In this document: one piece after another, positions 52,364 to 61,762 of the stretch
Layout of the letters: each line of letters starts with the position of its first letter
Numbering within the stretch: the first letter of the stretch is position 1
From: Litchfieldella anticariensis FP35 = DSM 16096
GTDB lineage: Bacteria > Pseudomonadota > Gammaproteobacteria > Pseudomonadales > Halomonadaceae
Assembly (NCBI RefSeq): GCF_000409775.1
Contig: NZ_KE332388.1
Coordinates: forward strand, 959,666-1,023,665
Length of the DNA stretch: 64,000 bases
Reading direction: 5' to 3'
Made by a program: the position numbers and the translations under genes
The notes under the pieces: generated by a model
What the model saw: the letters and a program-made list of their open reading frames with translations, nothing else
What the model was told of the DNA's origin: nothing
Databases searched by the model: none

Positions 52364-52813
52364 TGTACCTGGATTTGCATAAATAGCCTTAAACAACAGC
52401 CGAATTGATTTCTCTGATGCTTCTTTTAACAAATCGTGATACTCGGCGACATTGTCCATTTCACCTTCCGGCAGGAACTTGGACTGACCACCCTCAGAAA
52501 CATGCACCAGTGCATTTCTGGTCTTCCTAAGCCACTCCAAATCAGGATTATCATTGAATATGGCTTTCGAGTTAGAACGATAATCCAAAACTTCCGTATC
52601 TCGCATTGTTGCGTCTATGGCCGCGTGTGCCAAAACAATTACAGAAACCCAAGCACCAGCACAAAAAGCTGCTTCAATATCATATGCGATAAAAGTACCT
52701 TGTGAGCTCAGAAGATACGAGGCCAATGGGTGCTGGCACTCTTCCTCCACTTGGCGCAGCCACTCATACCTTTCATTCCAAACTTCTCTCGGCACATGAT
52801 CGGCATAAGCCAT
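52361..52813 (-). CDS. HEPN-like cassette protein
   Basis: 150 residues, mostly helical. The segment WLRKTRNALVHVSEGG contains RNALVH, matching the Rx4-6H motif of HEPN RNases/RNA-binding domains (Arg at about 97, His at about 102). Helices before it (AAFCAGAWVSVIVLAHAAIDATMRDTEVL) fit a HEPN bundle. It lies between two attC-like sites, so it looks like an integron cassette. If active, it could cut RNA in defence or as a toxin; no separate antitoxin is seen. Confidence 0.7.
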   Translation of the reverse strand: MAYADHVPREVWNERYEWLRQVEEECQHPLASYLLSSQGTFIAYDIEAAFCAGAWVSVIVLAHAAIDATMRDTEVLDYRSNSKAIFNDNPDLEWLRKTRNALVHVSEGGQSKFLPEGEMDNVAEYHDLLKEASEKSIRLLFKAIYANPGT

Positions 52814-52833
52814 TCACTTAGCTCCCATTCCCC

Positions 52834-52905
52834 ACATAACGCCAGCATTTGCGGCTGGTTTAGAGCGCAGCGTAAAACCATTCCGGCAACATGCGATTGT
52901 TAGCC
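52834..52905 (-). repeat. Integron attC-like recombination site
   Basis: 72 bp read on the minus strand. The first box is GGCTAAC (52905-52899), which includes the stop codon of the SIR2-like gene, and the last box is GTTATGT (52840-52834). The two outer arms are inverted (TAAC..GCAT.TGC against its complement), and the centre has GGTTTTACGCTGCGCT and AAACC. This R''-L''-L'-R' layout is what defines attC sites. The next start codon follows 21 bp later. Confidence 0.75.
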
Positions 52906-54126
52906 ATTTCCCGTTAACTCTCGTTTGATTTTTTCACGAGCTAAAGATCTAGCTTTTCGTAACATACCCTTAAGCACTGTAGGTTTTTTATCACTTAGCT
53001 GTGTAAAGTAATCAGCAGTACCAACTGGCTTGCATTCCACCTGCCCAGACAGATGCTTCATTCCCTCAGGACAGACATTGATGCCTGGATTAATAATAGT
53101 CAGTTTTCGTGTGGCTGAGAAGGAAAGCCAATCAGCTATCTGATCGTCTATATGCTTGTCTCCAAAGCTATACCCAACACAAATAAGTTCACGGGCATAA
53201 TTTAAGTTACCTTTGAAAAGGGAAAGAAATTCAGATGGTGCTATCTGGCTCAGTTTTTTGGTGAACTTATGAGTCCCTGACAATAGGCTTTTCCGTAGGA
53301 ACTGAATTTCTCCGTCTTCATCCTCGTAAATATTTTCATTCGTACATACAACACCATCACGAACTGCAATATCTTGATTGATTTGATTTAGAAGCTGAAT
53401 CTGGGAAGATAGAGATTCTGGATCATTCTCAACGGCCTTTATCTTCAAATAGCTAAGCTCGTCATTTTGACCAAATATATCTAAAGAACCATGCAGCTTA
53501 ATGAGATTAATTCCAAATTCACCGTGCCCAAAGAAATCATATTGATTCTCTTCAATGGATTTACGGCTTAACCGTTCAAAGAGGAAACTATGTATTGAGC
53601 CGTTGGCAGTTTTCATAGGAATGCTAACTTCTTCATTAAAGCCTGACTTTAATGGTATGCCGAATTTGAGTGCCAACATTTCAGTTATGCAATCATGATT
53701 TAGGGAAAAAACCCAAAGCGGCTTGTTATTTTCAGCCATTCCTTTGATTGAGGAAAAATCGTCCAATGCTGCCAACGCATAACGCGTGTTTTTGACCTGG
53801 CGCTCCATTAGAAGACCATATACAGTTTGAAGTACAAAGCCAAGCGCCGCATGGTAGCTCTGTCTTTTACTTTGATCTCGTTCTCTAGAGCACTCTACCT
53901 CTATCGCCCCTATGATGTTCTCATAATGTAAATTCTTATTTTCTAATAGAGATACAAGGCATGAGACGACATCGTGATCCCATCCGCCACCTTGGGACTT
54001 CCAATTTTCATTAAATAAAACAAGTTTTTCGGGAGTTAACCAGCGCCTTATTTCAGCAGTTAACTCCCAAACAAGAGGCATTCCGCAGTCATACGTCGCC
54101 CCCGCACCTATAAATAAAGCTTTCAT
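52900..54126 (-). CDS. SIR2-like domain protein (cassette gene)
   Basis: 408 residues from ATG 54126; upstream codons belong to IS3 DNA. SIR2-like NAD+-binding features are MKALFIGAGATYDCGMPLV (1-19), FSLNHDCITEML (about 146-157), INLIKLHGSLDIFG (about 208-221) and ELICVGYSFGDKHIDDQI (about 318-335). Stand-alone SIR2 proteins of this kind deplete NAD+ during phage infection in several known systems. No partner gene lies in the cassette. The IS3 element ends 41 bp upstream, so the original cassette boundary is lost. Confidence 0.85.
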   Translation of the reverse strand: MKALFIGAGATYDCGMPLVWELTAEIRRWLTPEKLVLFNENWKSQGGGWDHDVVSCLVSLLENKNLHYENIIGAIEVECSRERDQSKRQSYHAALGFVLQTVYGLLMERQVKNTRYALAALDDFSSIKGMAENNKPLWVFSLNHDCITEMLALKFGIPLKSGFNEEVSIPMKTANGSIHSFLFERLSRKSIEENQYDFFGHGEFGINLIKLHGSLDIFGQNDELSYLKIKAVENDPESLSSQIQLLNQINQDIAVRDGVVCTNENIYEDEDGEIQFLRKSLLSGTHKFTKKLSQIAPSEFLSLFKGNLNYARELICVGYSFGDKHIDDQIADWLSFSATRKLTIINPGINVCPEGMKHLSGQVECKPVGTADYFTQLSDKKPTVLKGMLRKARSLAREKIKRELTGNG

Positions 54127-54201
54127 CTGAATTGGTGGCTCATCAATTGCCCGGCGACCGTAGGGATGATGCTCCCCCAAAAAAATGGACACGCTCTATT
54201 C

Positions 54202-55086
54202 TCACATGACGGCCTCAAACTCTCGCGGAGTCTGATAACCAAGGCCACTGTGTAGCCTCTGGGTGTTGTAGAATCTATCGATGTAATTCCTTATATGTTT
54301 TAGCAATTGGCGGATGGTCACAAAGCTGGTGGCGTGTAACAGTTCGCCCTTCAATGTCTTGAAGAAGGACTCAACCTCGGCATTGTCGGTACATTGGCCT
54401 GGGCGGTTCATGCTGTGGCGTACTTGGTGGCGTTGTAGCAACGCTTGGGTTTTTCGTGCGCGATATTCAACACCTCGATCCGTGTGAAGCAGTAGTCCTG
54501 GTGCCGGTTGCCGCGAAGTGAATGCCTGTCTCAGCGCTCCCCGGGATAAATCACCATCCAAGCGTTCCGCCAGTTGCCAGCCAATCACCCGGCGCGAGTA
54601 CAGATCCAACACTACCGCTAGATACACCCAGCGTCGCCCCAGCCTGATATAGGTGACATCACTGCTCCACTGCTGATCGATGCCGACCGGCTTCGCTTCC
54701 ACCAAGCGGTGATTGGGGAGAGCCTTCAACTCCTCCCGGCGTTTGAGCAAACGGCGATACACGCGACTCACACGAGCTTTCATGCCCCATTCCCGCATCA
54801 GCCTCGCGATCCGATTTTCGCTGGCCACTATCCCTTCGCGACGGAGTGCCTGGTAAACCTTGGGGCTACCGTAGCGATGATGGCTAGCGGTGTAGATTCG
54901 GTGAATGTGGCCCAACAGCTCTGCATTTTGCACTGCTCGCTGACTAGGCTTGCGATGCAACCACGCATAGTAGCCTGACCGAGAGACCTTCAAATGACGG
55001 CACAGCGCCTTTACGGAGTATCGTTCCCGGTGTTTCCAGACGAACCGGAAGGCTTCCTGCGTGCTTCCGCCTGGAAACGTTGCCAC
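54202..55086 (-). CDS. IS3-family transposase OrfB
   Basis: 294 residues with DDE core: WSSDVTYIRLGRRWVYLAVV (first Asp), LLHTDRGVEYRA (second Asp) and DNAEVESFFKTLKGEL (Glu). The N-terminal region has HRRYGSPKVYQALRREG-type helices (HHRYGSPKVYQALRREGI). Intact. It is made by a -1 frameshift on AAAAAAG within orfA (near 55093-55099), which sits in the AAA-AAG codon phase required. Confidence 0.92.
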   Translation of the reverse strand: MATFPGGSTQEAFRFVWKHRERYSVKALCRHLKVSRSGYYAWLHRKPSQRAVQNAELLGHIHRIYTASHHRYGSPKVYQALRREGIVASENRIARLMREWGMKARVSRVYRRLLKRREELKALPNHRLVEAKPVGIDQQWSSDVTYIRLGRRWVYLAVVLDLYSRRVIGWQLAERLDGDLSRGALRQAFTSRQPAPGLLLHTDRGVEYRARKTQALLQRHQVRHSMNRPGQCTDNAEVESFFKTLKGELLHATSFVTIRQLLKHIRNYIDRFYNTQRLHSGLGYQTPREFEAVM

Positions 55087-55379
55087 TTTTTTAAGATGTC
55101 ATTCTCCTCTTCCAGCTCAGCGACTCGGCGCTTGAGACGGTTGATCTCATCCTGTTCTTTCAGTTGCTTCTTGGCGTCTGGCGGCGCCTTCGGCTTGCTC
55201 ATGGCAAATTTCCCTTCCCGGTATTCCTTGCGCCAGCGTGACAGCATGAAGGGGTGAATATCCAGCGCTTCGGCTACGCCTTTGACACTTCGGTGGGACT
55301 GATGGCTCCACTGGACAGCTTTGACCTTGAATTCAACCGAATACTTTTGAGTCTTCTTCCCCGTATTCATTGCCGGCAT
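55011..55379 (-). CDS. IS3-family transposase OrfA
   Basis: 122 residues. HTH (YSVEFKVKAVQWSHQSHRSVKGVAEALDIHPFMLSRWRKEY, residues about 13-53) and a leucine-zipper segment (INRLKRRVAELEEENDILKK). GGAGG precedes ATG 55379. The slippery run lies in ILKKW near the overlap with OrfB. Confidence 0.92.
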   Translation of the reverse strand: MPAMNTGKKTQKYSVEFKVKAVQWSHQSHRSVKGVAEALDIHPFMLSRWRKEYREGKFAMSKPKAPPDAKKQLKEQDEINRLKRRVAELEEENDILKKWQRFQAEARRKPSGSSGNTGNDTP

Positions 55380-55453
55380 CGTTCACCTCCATAGCGGTTA
55401 GCGATGCGTGTCCACTGAAGTGGGGGAAGTCCAGGAGCGATTGATGTCGCTTG

Positions 55454-55945
55454 TTAGCCATGAATTTTATTCCACTTCCACTCATCACCTTTAACTTCAT
55501 GCTTTGTTTTAGAATGCCCGATCCATCGGCCATTCATTGAGCTTGAATCGGTGATTTGCAACTGAAATGCACCAAAATACCCATTTGAATCATTTTTGTC
55601 ATACCAGTCGCCTACCAAGTAATCGTTTACGATTTTTCCAAACACTACATAAGTTTTCGATTTCGACTGAAATTCAGTATAGCAATAATTACCAAATTGA
55701 CGAATCACAGGGTGACTGCGGCGATCACTAGATTCAGAAAACCCCGAACTACCAGCAGACTCCCATATTTGCTCCCACTTACCTGAGATATTTATTGGTT
55801 TGGACCTGAACATTCCACGCACAGGTATTCGCCAAAAATACTTTACAAACAGTGGAGCCAATTTGAAATCGAGGATTGTTTTTACAATTAAGACAGCAAC
55901 AGGGGCCAACAAACCTGTCGCTATTACATTCCAATCTATGCTCAT
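55454..55945 (-). CDS. Membrane-anchored beta-rich protein (cassette gene)
   Basis: 163 residues from ATG 55945 with AGGAG upstream. One N-terminal transmembrane helix (VIATGLLAPVAVLIVKTIL, about 6-24), a second weak hydrophobic stretch, then a beta-rich domain: NISGKWEQIWES, GYFGAFQLQITDSSSMNGRWIGHSKTK. An N-terminal membrane region plus beta-barrel recalls the Cap15-type effectors of CBASS, but I cannot show homology. GTTAGCC (55967-55961) lies just upstream of its ribosome-binding site and GGCTAAC contains its stop codon, the two boundaries expected of an integron cassette. Confidence 0.65.
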   Translation of the reverse strand: MSIDWNVIATGLLAPVAVLIVKTILDFKLAPLFVKYFWRIPVRGMFRSKPINISGKWEQIWESAGSSGFSESSDRRSHPVIRQFGNYCYTEFQSKSKTYVVFGKIVNDYLVGDWYDKNDSNGYFGAFQLQITDSSSMNGRWIGHSKTKHEVKGDEWKWNKIHG

Positions 55946-56385
55946 AAGCTCCTTTTGTGTGGCTAACAAGTATTAGGTCACACGCTCCGATATTGGATGA
56001 ACGCGCCTGCTGCCTTTGCCACCATGTCCGCTCTAGATCGATTTCTGCCCTTCGTCTGCTACTTTGCTGCCCACCGATACAAGGCAGCCTCCATCAAACC
56101 AATGCCGCCTCCGCTTGTCGCGAGCTAACGCTGCCTCCAACAATCGTCGATGTAAGAGCGGGGCATTATTGGATCGGAAGCAGAACTCTGCACTAAGATC
56201 TTTCTAGGCTAATTCCGAAGGTGGCGTTATCGATATAAGTTGTTTTATTTGTCAACGCACGCTACCGCCCGGGGATGACATCGTTTCCCTGCGACAGTCC
56301 TTGTCTGCGTTGTACTACCTTTTCTATCGGCGGTCGCCTCGGCGACCTTAACCCGAGTAAACAAAACCCTGTTACGAATTGCAAA
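55946..56385. other. Array edge and intergenic region before guaA
   Basis: Contains the cassette boundary GTTAGCC on the minus strand at 55967-55961 and, farther on, GCGTTAGC (complement, near 56128). No integrase gene and no further ORF of merit. This may be the decayed attI-side end of the array. Confidence 0.45.
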
Positions 56386-56414
56386 GAAAAAGGGCCTACC
56401 TTTTGGTAAGCCCT
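56386..56414 (-). terminator. Intrinsic terminator of guaA
   Basis: On the minus strand AGGGCTTACC / GGTAGGCCCT with an AAAA loop, followed by TTTTTC. It begins about 48 bp after the guaA stop. Confidence 0.8.
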
Positions 56415-56461
56415 TGATCTCGGTCAGCTTAGCCGTGTCAGGCGTTCCGCCTAGGCGTGCC

Positions 56462-58039
56462 TCACTCCCACTCGATCGTCGCGGGCGGCTTGCTGCTGAC
56501 GTCATACGTCACGCGAGAGACGCCTTCCAGCTCGTTGATGATGCGGTTGGAGACGGTTTCCAGCAGTTCGTACGGCAGGTGCGCCCAGCGGGCGGTCATG
56601 AAGTCGATGGTTTCCACGGCGCGCAGGGCAATGACCCATTCGTAGCGGCGGCCGTCGCCGACCACACCGACCGATTTCACCGGCAGGAATACCGCGAAGG
56701 CTTGGCTGGTCTTGTGGTACCAGTCGGCCTTGTGCAGTTCTTCGATGAAGATGGCGTCGGCATCGCGCAGGATGTCGGCATATTCCTTCTTCACTTCGCC
56801 GAGGATGCGCACGCCGAGGCCCGGCCCCGGGAAGGGGTGGCGGTAGACCATGTCGTAAGGCAGGCCGAGTTCGAGGCCGAGCTTGCGCACTTCGTCCTTG
56901 AACAGTTCGCGCAGCGGTTCGACCAGCTTGAGCTTCATGGTCTCGGGCAGGCCGCCGACATTGTGGTGCGATTTGATCACGTGGGCCTTGCCGGTCTTGC
57001 TGGCGGCGGATTCGATCACGTCGGGATAGATGGTGCCCTGGGCCAGGAAGTCGACGCCTTCGATCTTGCTGGCCTCGTCGTCGAACACGTCGATGAAGGT
57101 GTTGCCGATGATCTTGCGCTTGTCCTCGGGGTCGCTCACGCCTTCCAGGCGCGACAGGAACTGGTCTTCGGCGTCGACGCGGATCACCTTGACGCCCATG
57201 TGGCGGGCGAAGGTTTCCATCACCTGCTCGCCTTCGTCCTTGCGCAGCAAGCCGTTGTCGACGAACACGCAGGTAAGCTGGTCGCCGATAGCCTTGTGCA
57301 GCAGCGCTGCGACCACCGAGGAGTCGACACCGCCGGAAAGGCCGAGCAGCACGTGGCGGTCGCCAACCTGGTCGCGCACGCGGGCGATCTGGTCTTCGAT
57401 GATCTGCGCCGGTGTCCACAGCCGTTCGGCCTGGCAGATCTCCAGCACGAAGTGCTCGAGAATACGCTGACCTTGCAGGGTGTGGGTGACTTCGGGGTGG
57501 AACTGTACGCCGTAGAACTGCTTCTCTTCCCAAGCCATGGCGGCGATCGGGCAACTCGGTGTGGAGGCGATCACGCTAAAGGTGTCGGGCACCCGGGCGA
57601 CCTTGTCGCCGTGGCTCATCCACACGTCGAGCAGCGCCTTGTCGGTCTCATGGTCGACGTGGTCCTTGATGTCCTTGAACAGCGCGGTCTCGGCGTCGAT
57701 GCGCACCTGGGCGTAGCCGAATTCGCGCTTCTTGGAGCCTTCCACCGCGCCGCCGAGCTGCTCGGCCATGGTCTGCATGCCATAGCAGATACCCAGCACC
57801 GGCAGGCCCATTTCGAACACGCACTGCGGCGCGCGCGGTGAATCCAGTTCGGTGACGGACTCCGGCCCACCGGCAAGGATGATACCGTTGGGGTTGTACT
57901 CGCGGATCTCCTCCTCGGTGATATCGAAGGCACGGATCTCGGAGTAGACACCGATCTCGCGCACGCGGCGCGCGATGAGCTGGGTGTACTGGGAGCCGAA
58001 GTCGAGGATCAGGATCTTATGGGCGTGAATATCGGTCAT
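56462..58039 (-). CDS. guaA: GMP synthase (glutamine-hydrolysing)
   Basis: 525 residues from ATG 58039 ([21 protein letters not shown]), the same length as E. coli GuaA as I recall. Class-I glutamine amidotransferase domain with nucleophile in [16 protein letters not shown] (Cys about 86) and HPEVTHT. ATP-pyrophosphatase P-loop [16 protein letters not shown] (about 230-245). The C-terminal dimerisation domain ends in PPATIEWE. It converts XMP to GMP with ATP and glutamine. It follows guaB on the same strand. A decayed partial copy lies at 25352-25640. Confidence 0.97.
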   Translation of the reverse strand: MTDIHAHKILILDFGSQYTQLIARRVREIGVYSEIRAFDITEEEIREYNPNGIILAGGPESVTELDSPRAPQCVFEMGLPVLGICYGMQTMAEQLGGAVEGSKKREFGYAQVRIDAETALFKDIKDHVDHETDKALLDVWMSHGDKVARVPDTFSVIASTPSCPIAAMAWEEKQFYGVQFHPEVTHTLQGQRILEHFVLEICQAERLWTPAQIIEDQIARVRDQVGDRHVLLGLSGGVDSSVVAALLHKAIGDQLTCVFVDNGLLRKDEGEQVMETFARHMGVKVIRVDAEDQFLSRLEGVSDPEDKRKIIGNTFIDVFDDEASKIEGVDFLAQGTIYPDVIESAASKTGKAHVIKSHHNVGGLPETMKLKLVEPLRELFKDEVRKLGLELGLPYDMVYRHPFPGPGLGVRILGEVKKEYADILRDADAIFIEELHKADWYHKTSQAFAVFLPVKSVGVVGDGRRYEWVIALRAVETIDFMTARWAHLPYELLETVSNRIINELEGVSRVTYDVSSKPPATIEWE

Positions 58040-58104
58040 GAAGGGGCCACCGGCGGTTGCAATGCAAGCAGCTGTGAGAGGTGTCACGAGCTGTCGGTAC
58101 GAAA

Positions 58105-58240
58105 ACGGATGATAGAGGGGAGATGGAAGTAGGAAGACGGAAGATAGAAGAGAAAAGAAGGAAGGGAGAAGGCGCTTCGTCTTTCTCCACTCTTACTTCC
58201 TACTTCTTACTTCCTACTTCTTATCTCTACCCTCTCGCGC
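58105..58240. repeat. Purine/pyrimidine-biased imperfect palindrome between guaB and guaA
   Basis: The left half is nearly all purine (GGAAGTAGGAAGACGGAAG style) and the right half is its complement in type (CTTACTTCCTACTTC repeated), so the region can fold into a long imperfect hairpin. The tandem unit TACTTCCTACTTCT occurs twice. Function unknown; it may cap the guaB message. Confidence 0.7.
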
Positions 58241-58245
58241 GGGTC

Positions 58246-59715
58246 TTAGCCGGCACGATAGTTAGGAGCTTCTTTCGTAATCTGCACATCATGCACGTGC
58301 GATTCGGCGAAGCCGGCGCCGGTGATCTGCACGAATTCCGGCTTGGTGCGCATCTCCTGGATGCTGCGGCAGCCGGTGTAGCCCATCGAGGCACGCAGGC
58401 CACCTATCAACTGGTGGACGATGGCGCTCATCACGCCCTTGTAGGGCACACGGCCTTCGATGCCTTCCGGTACCAGCTTCTCGGCGCCTTCGCTCTTGTC
58501 TTGGAAATAGCGGTCGGCGGAGCCCTGGCTCTGGGCCATGGCGCCCATCGAGCCCATGCCGCGATAGGCCTTGTAGGTACGGCCCTGGTAGAGCTCGACT
58601 TCGCCCGGCGCCTCTTCGGTGCCGGCCAGCAGGCCGCCGATCATCACGCAGCTGGCGCCGGCGGCAATGGCCTTGGCCAGGTCGCCGGAGAAGCGCACGC
58701 CGCCGTCGGCGATCAGCGGAATGTCATATTCCTTGAGCGCTTCGGCAACGTTGGCTACCGCGGTGATCTGCGGTACGCCGACACCGGCCACCACGCGGGT
58801 GGTGCAGATGGAGCCGGGGCCGATACCGACCTTGACGCCGTCAGCGCCAGCTTCGGCCAGCGCCCGGGCGGCTTCGGCGGTGGCGATGTTGCCGCCGATC
58901 ACCTGCACGTCGGGGAAGTGTTCCTTGACCCAGGCCACACGCTCGATCACGCCCTTGGAGTGGCCATGGGCGGTATCGACCACGATGGCGTCGACCCCGG
59001 CCTCGACCAGCGCCGCGACGCGCTCGGGCGTCTCGGGACCAGTACCCACGGCGGCACCAACCAGCAGGCGACCGTCGCTGTCCTTAGCGGCGTTGGGATA
59101 GGTCTTGGCCTTCTCGATGTCGCGTACCGTGACCAGGCCCTGCAGGCGGAAGGCGTCGTCGACGATCAGGATCTTCTCGATGCGGTTTTCCTGCAGCTTG
59201 GCCTTGATCACGTCGAGCGAAGTGCCGACCGGCACGGTGACCAGCTTCTCGCGCGGCGTCATGATCGCTTCGACGCTGTCGCTGTGGTCAGGCTGGAAGC
59301 GCATGTCACGGCCGGTGACGATGCCGACCAGGGTCTCGCCTTCGACCACCGGGAACCCGGAATAGCCGTATTCGTCGGCCATGGTCAGCAGGTCCTGCAG
59401 CTTGGCCTTGGGCCCGACGGTCACCGGGTCCTTGACGATCACGCTCTCGTGTTTCTTGACCTTGCGCACCTCGGCCGCCTGGCCGGCAATGGTCATGTTC
59501 TTGTGGATGATGCCGATGCCGCCTTCCTGGGCCATGGCGATGGCTAGCCGGGCTTCGGTGACGGTATCCATGGCGGAGGAAACGAGCGGGATGTTGAGTT
59601 CGAGATTGCGGGTCAGGCGGGACTTGAGGCTGACATCCTTGGGTAGAACGTCGGAATAGCCGGGAACGAGTAATACGTCATCGAACGTAAGAGCTTCTTG
59701 CGCCATACGTAACAT
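58246..59715 (-). CDS. guaB: IMP dehydrogenase
   Basis: 489 residues from ATG 59715 ([22 protein letters not shown]), near the 488 of E. coli GuaB. Catalytic loop [21 protein letters not shown] holds the active Cys (about 307). Two CBS modules at about 95-205 ([22 protein letters not shown]). Phosphate-binding and flap regions are [21 protein letters not shown] and [10 protein letters not shown]. It oxidises IMP to XMP, the committed step to GMP. Classical guaB-guaA order. Confidence 0.97.
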   Translation of the reverse strand: MLRMAQEALTFDDVLLVPGYSDVLPKDVSLKSRLTRNLELNIPLVSSAMDTVTEARLAIAMAQEGGIGIIHKNMTIAGQAAEVRKVKKHESVIVKDPVTVGPKAKLQDLLTMADEYGYSGFPVVEGETLVGIVTGRDMRFQPDHSDSVEAIMTPREKLVTVPVGTSLDVIKAKLQENRIEKILIVDDAFRLQGLVTVRDIEKAKTYPNAAKDSDGRLLVGAAVGTGPETPERVAALVEAGVDAIVVDTAHGHSKGVIERVAWVKEHFPDVQVIGGNIATAEAARALAEAGADGVKVGIGPGSICTTRVVAGVGVPQITAVANVAEALKEYDIPLIADGGVRFSGDLAKAIAAGASCVMIGGLLAGTEEAPGEVELYQGRTYKAYRGMGSMGAMAQSQGSADRYFQDKSEGAEKLVPEGIEGRVPYKGVMSAIVHQLIGGLRASMGYTGCRSIQEMRTKPEFVQITGAGFAESHVHDVQITKEAPNYRAG

Positions 59716-59827
59716 ATCGGCAACACCCATTGAACTGATGGAGGACGGGGCGTGGAGTGAAGTTAATCGACCATTATAACGGCTATAGGTTCGATGCGGC
59801 AATGTGCTCATGCACGGCAAGCAAGCC

Positions 59828-60868
59828 CTACTCGACGCTTTTCGCCCTATCGAATTCACGCGCCCACCGCGCCATGAAGGCATCGCGGCGTTGCGGGTCG
59901 ACGAAGGCCAGCAGCGAGGCATTGAGCGGGATGGGATAGAGGCGATCGCCAACCTGGTCGCGCAGGCGTTGCGCAGTGTAGGGGCCGATCACGTCGGGGC
60001 GCACGCTGAACAGTGGCGTTTCCCCCGCGATCACCCGCTGGCCGTCGCGGCTGAGCAGAAAGTCGAGGAACGCCCGAGCCGCGCCAGGGTGTGGTGCATC
60101 GCGATGGATGAAGGCCATGCGCATCATCACCAGCGAGTAGTCCTGGGGCACCTGGACGATCACTTCGGGATGCTCCTGGGCCCACACCATGGCGTAGGAA
60201 CCGAGCAGGTTGTAGCCCAGCCAGTAGCGCCCTTCGCTGATGCCTTCGAGCATGGCGCGGGTGTTGGCTTCCAGTACGGCGTCGGCGTTGCCCATCGCGG
60301 CCACTAGGTCCCAGAAGCGCGTGGTGTAGCGGGCGTCCTGCTGGAACAGGGTGTAGCCCACGCCGCTGCGCGAGGGAGAGTAGGTCGTCACCCGGCCGCG
60401 CAGCAGCTCCAACTGCTCGGTCAGCAAGGTATGCAGGTCGGCATGGGTGGATGGCGGCATCATGTGACGCGACAGGTCGAGACGATAGGCCATGACGATC
60501 GGCTCGAAGGTGAAGCCGAACACTTCGTTGCGCCATTTGGCCCACTCTGGCCAGTCACGTGCCTCGGCCGAATCCAATCGTCGCGCATAGCCTTCGTTGA
60601 CGCGCGCCATCTGCCACGGCATGGCCGAGCTGATCACCACGTCCGGCGCCGGATCGGCCTCGGCAACACGCTCGTCGACTTGCAGGGTGGAACGATCGCG
60701 AAAATCCAGGGCGATATCGGGATACGCTTGCTCGAAGGCCTCCAGCAGTGGCGCGACCACGTCCTTGTCGAGCGCCGCCTCGACCACCAGCGGCGTCGCA
60801 GTCCAACCCGATGCTGGCACCAGCATCAGTGCGGCAAGCGCGAATGCGTGGAAGCGCCGAGATATCAT
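59828..60868 (-). CDS. ABC-type extracellular solute-binding protein
   Basis: 346 residues with a signal peptide ([19 protein letters not shown]). Family-1/Fe3+-type periplasmic binding fold: [29 protein letters not shown] at the start, [21 protein letters not shown] and [21 protein letters not shown] later. Related to phosphoglycerate/iron-type binding proteins; the ligand is unclear. No permease or ATPase is adjacent in the window, so it may be an orphan or a sensor component. Confidence 0.85.
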   Translation of the reverse strand: MISRRFHAFALAALMLVPASGWTATPLVVEAALDKDVVAPLLEAFEQAYPDIALDFRDRSTLQVDERVAEADPAPDVVISSAMPWQMARVNEGYARRLDSAEARDWPEWAKWRNEVFGFTFEPIVMAYRLDLSRHMMPPSTHADLHTLLTEQLELLRGRVTTYSPSRSGVGYTLFQQDARYTTRFWDLVAAMGNADAVLEANTRAMLEGISEGRYWLGYNLLGSYAMVWAQEHPEVIVQVPQDYSLVMMRMAFIHRDAPHPGAARAFLDFLLSRDGQRVIAGETPLFSVRPDVIGPYTAQRLRDQVGDRLYPIPLNASLLAFVDPQRRDAFMARWAREFDRAKSVE

Positions 60869-60900
60869 GGCGTGTTCTCCTAGAGGGTGTTTACAGACGT

Positions 60901-61006
60901 GATCTTGCCCACTTCCTTCCAGAACGCTTCACGGAAATCAGCGAACGTGCCGAACGCTCATCTTCCCCGCAGTCTATCGGCAATCCGCGCGGGAATGGGA
61001 GTCCCC
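60901..61006 (-). pseudogene. Eroded colicin-type DNase fragment
   Basis: The minus strand reads [14 protein letters not shown], stop, AFGTFADFREAFWKEV, matching [31 protein letters not shown] of the intact module. The catalytic HNH part and an immunity gene are missing. It is the most decayed of three related modules. Confidence 0.75.
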
Positions 61007-61264
61007 GGTTCCACTTGCCTGATCCAGCCAAGGCCCGCGTCGCCAGCGGGTCGGTCACGGGAGGCTCGGGCGTAAGCACGGGGGTATCTGCCTCCCGGAG
61101 GTGCGGGAGCATATGGTCGGCACTTTCCCCTTTGCTCATGCTACAATTCTCAAGTCACGGTAAATCCCGTGGCCGATCTTGGCGGATCGAATGACTCTAG
61201 GCGCGCAGCGCCTACCATGACAGGCGCTTATTTCATGCCAGCATGCGTTACTAGGAGTCTCGCC

Positions 61265-61525
61265 ATGCATGTTTACCGGACTGCACTCGCCACTCGTCTC
61301 TCATGCCACAGGGCCGAATTCGCCCTGCTACTGGCCATTTACACCCGCGATGAAGGGGGCGTTATCGCCTTTCATGGCGTCGAGAAGTGGTCGTCTCTTC
61401 AAGCTTACATCGTTGCCCATCCTGAGTTAGCCGACCAGCCGGCGGAGCATGCCGACCTGGTGGGCTGGCCAGACTCATCGCTGGTGTGGCTGGGCAATAC
61501 CGGCATTGCCGTTCGATGGCTGTAG
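61265..61525 (+). CDS. Small hypothetical protein
   Basis: 86 residues from ATG 61265, with AGGAG at 61253-61257. Reads MHVYRTALATRLSCHRAEFALLLAIYTRDEGGVIAFHGVEKW... No motif or membrane segment that I recognise. It is on the opposite strand to the bacteriocin modules. Confidence 0.55.
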   Translation: MHVYRTALATRLSCHRAEFALLLAIYTRDEGGVIAFHGVEKWSSLQAYIVAHPELADQPAEHADLVGWPDSSLVWLGNTGIAVRWL

Positions 61526-61762
61526 CAGAGACAAGCCAGGTACCCTGCCCTGGCCTTGGCTGGGGCTAATGAGACGGTCTCCAGGAATGACACACCCTAC
61601 GCAACGTAGCCTTTGAACCGCCCCGGGATTCCCGGAGACTCCATTTCTTGAGAGGGTGGAGTAATGATCACATCGAAAAAATACTCACGCGAGTTGGACT
61701 GGCAATAGGGGAACTTACTCGCCTGAAGGTGTTGGAGCGGGAAAACTGGGAATTGTGGCCAG
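61526..61762. other. Non-coding stretch
   Basis: Nothing supportable seen; it separates the small hypothetical gene from the immunity gene. Confidence 0.5.

Larger units (their letters stand above)
54167..55433 (-). mobile_element. IS3-family insertion sequence, 1,267 bp, inside the cassette array
   Basis: Terminal inverted repeats: TGATGCTCCCCCAAAAAAAT from 54167 and, on the complement, TGGACTTCCCCCACTTCAGT from 55433, both continuing GGACACGC. The 3-bp duplication GGA is at 54164-54166 and 55434-55436. It holds orfA and orfB, apparently intact. It separates the SIR2-like gene from the upstream cassette. Confidence 0.92.

Noticed and set aside
55946..56461. Integron integrase gene next to the cassettes
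   Set aside because: No tyrosine-recombinase frame is present; only the guaA terminator and non-coding sequence lie there.
56414..59547. Long plus-strand open frames opposite guaA and guaB
   Set aside because: Shadows of the two housekeeping genes; their products have no recognisable domain.
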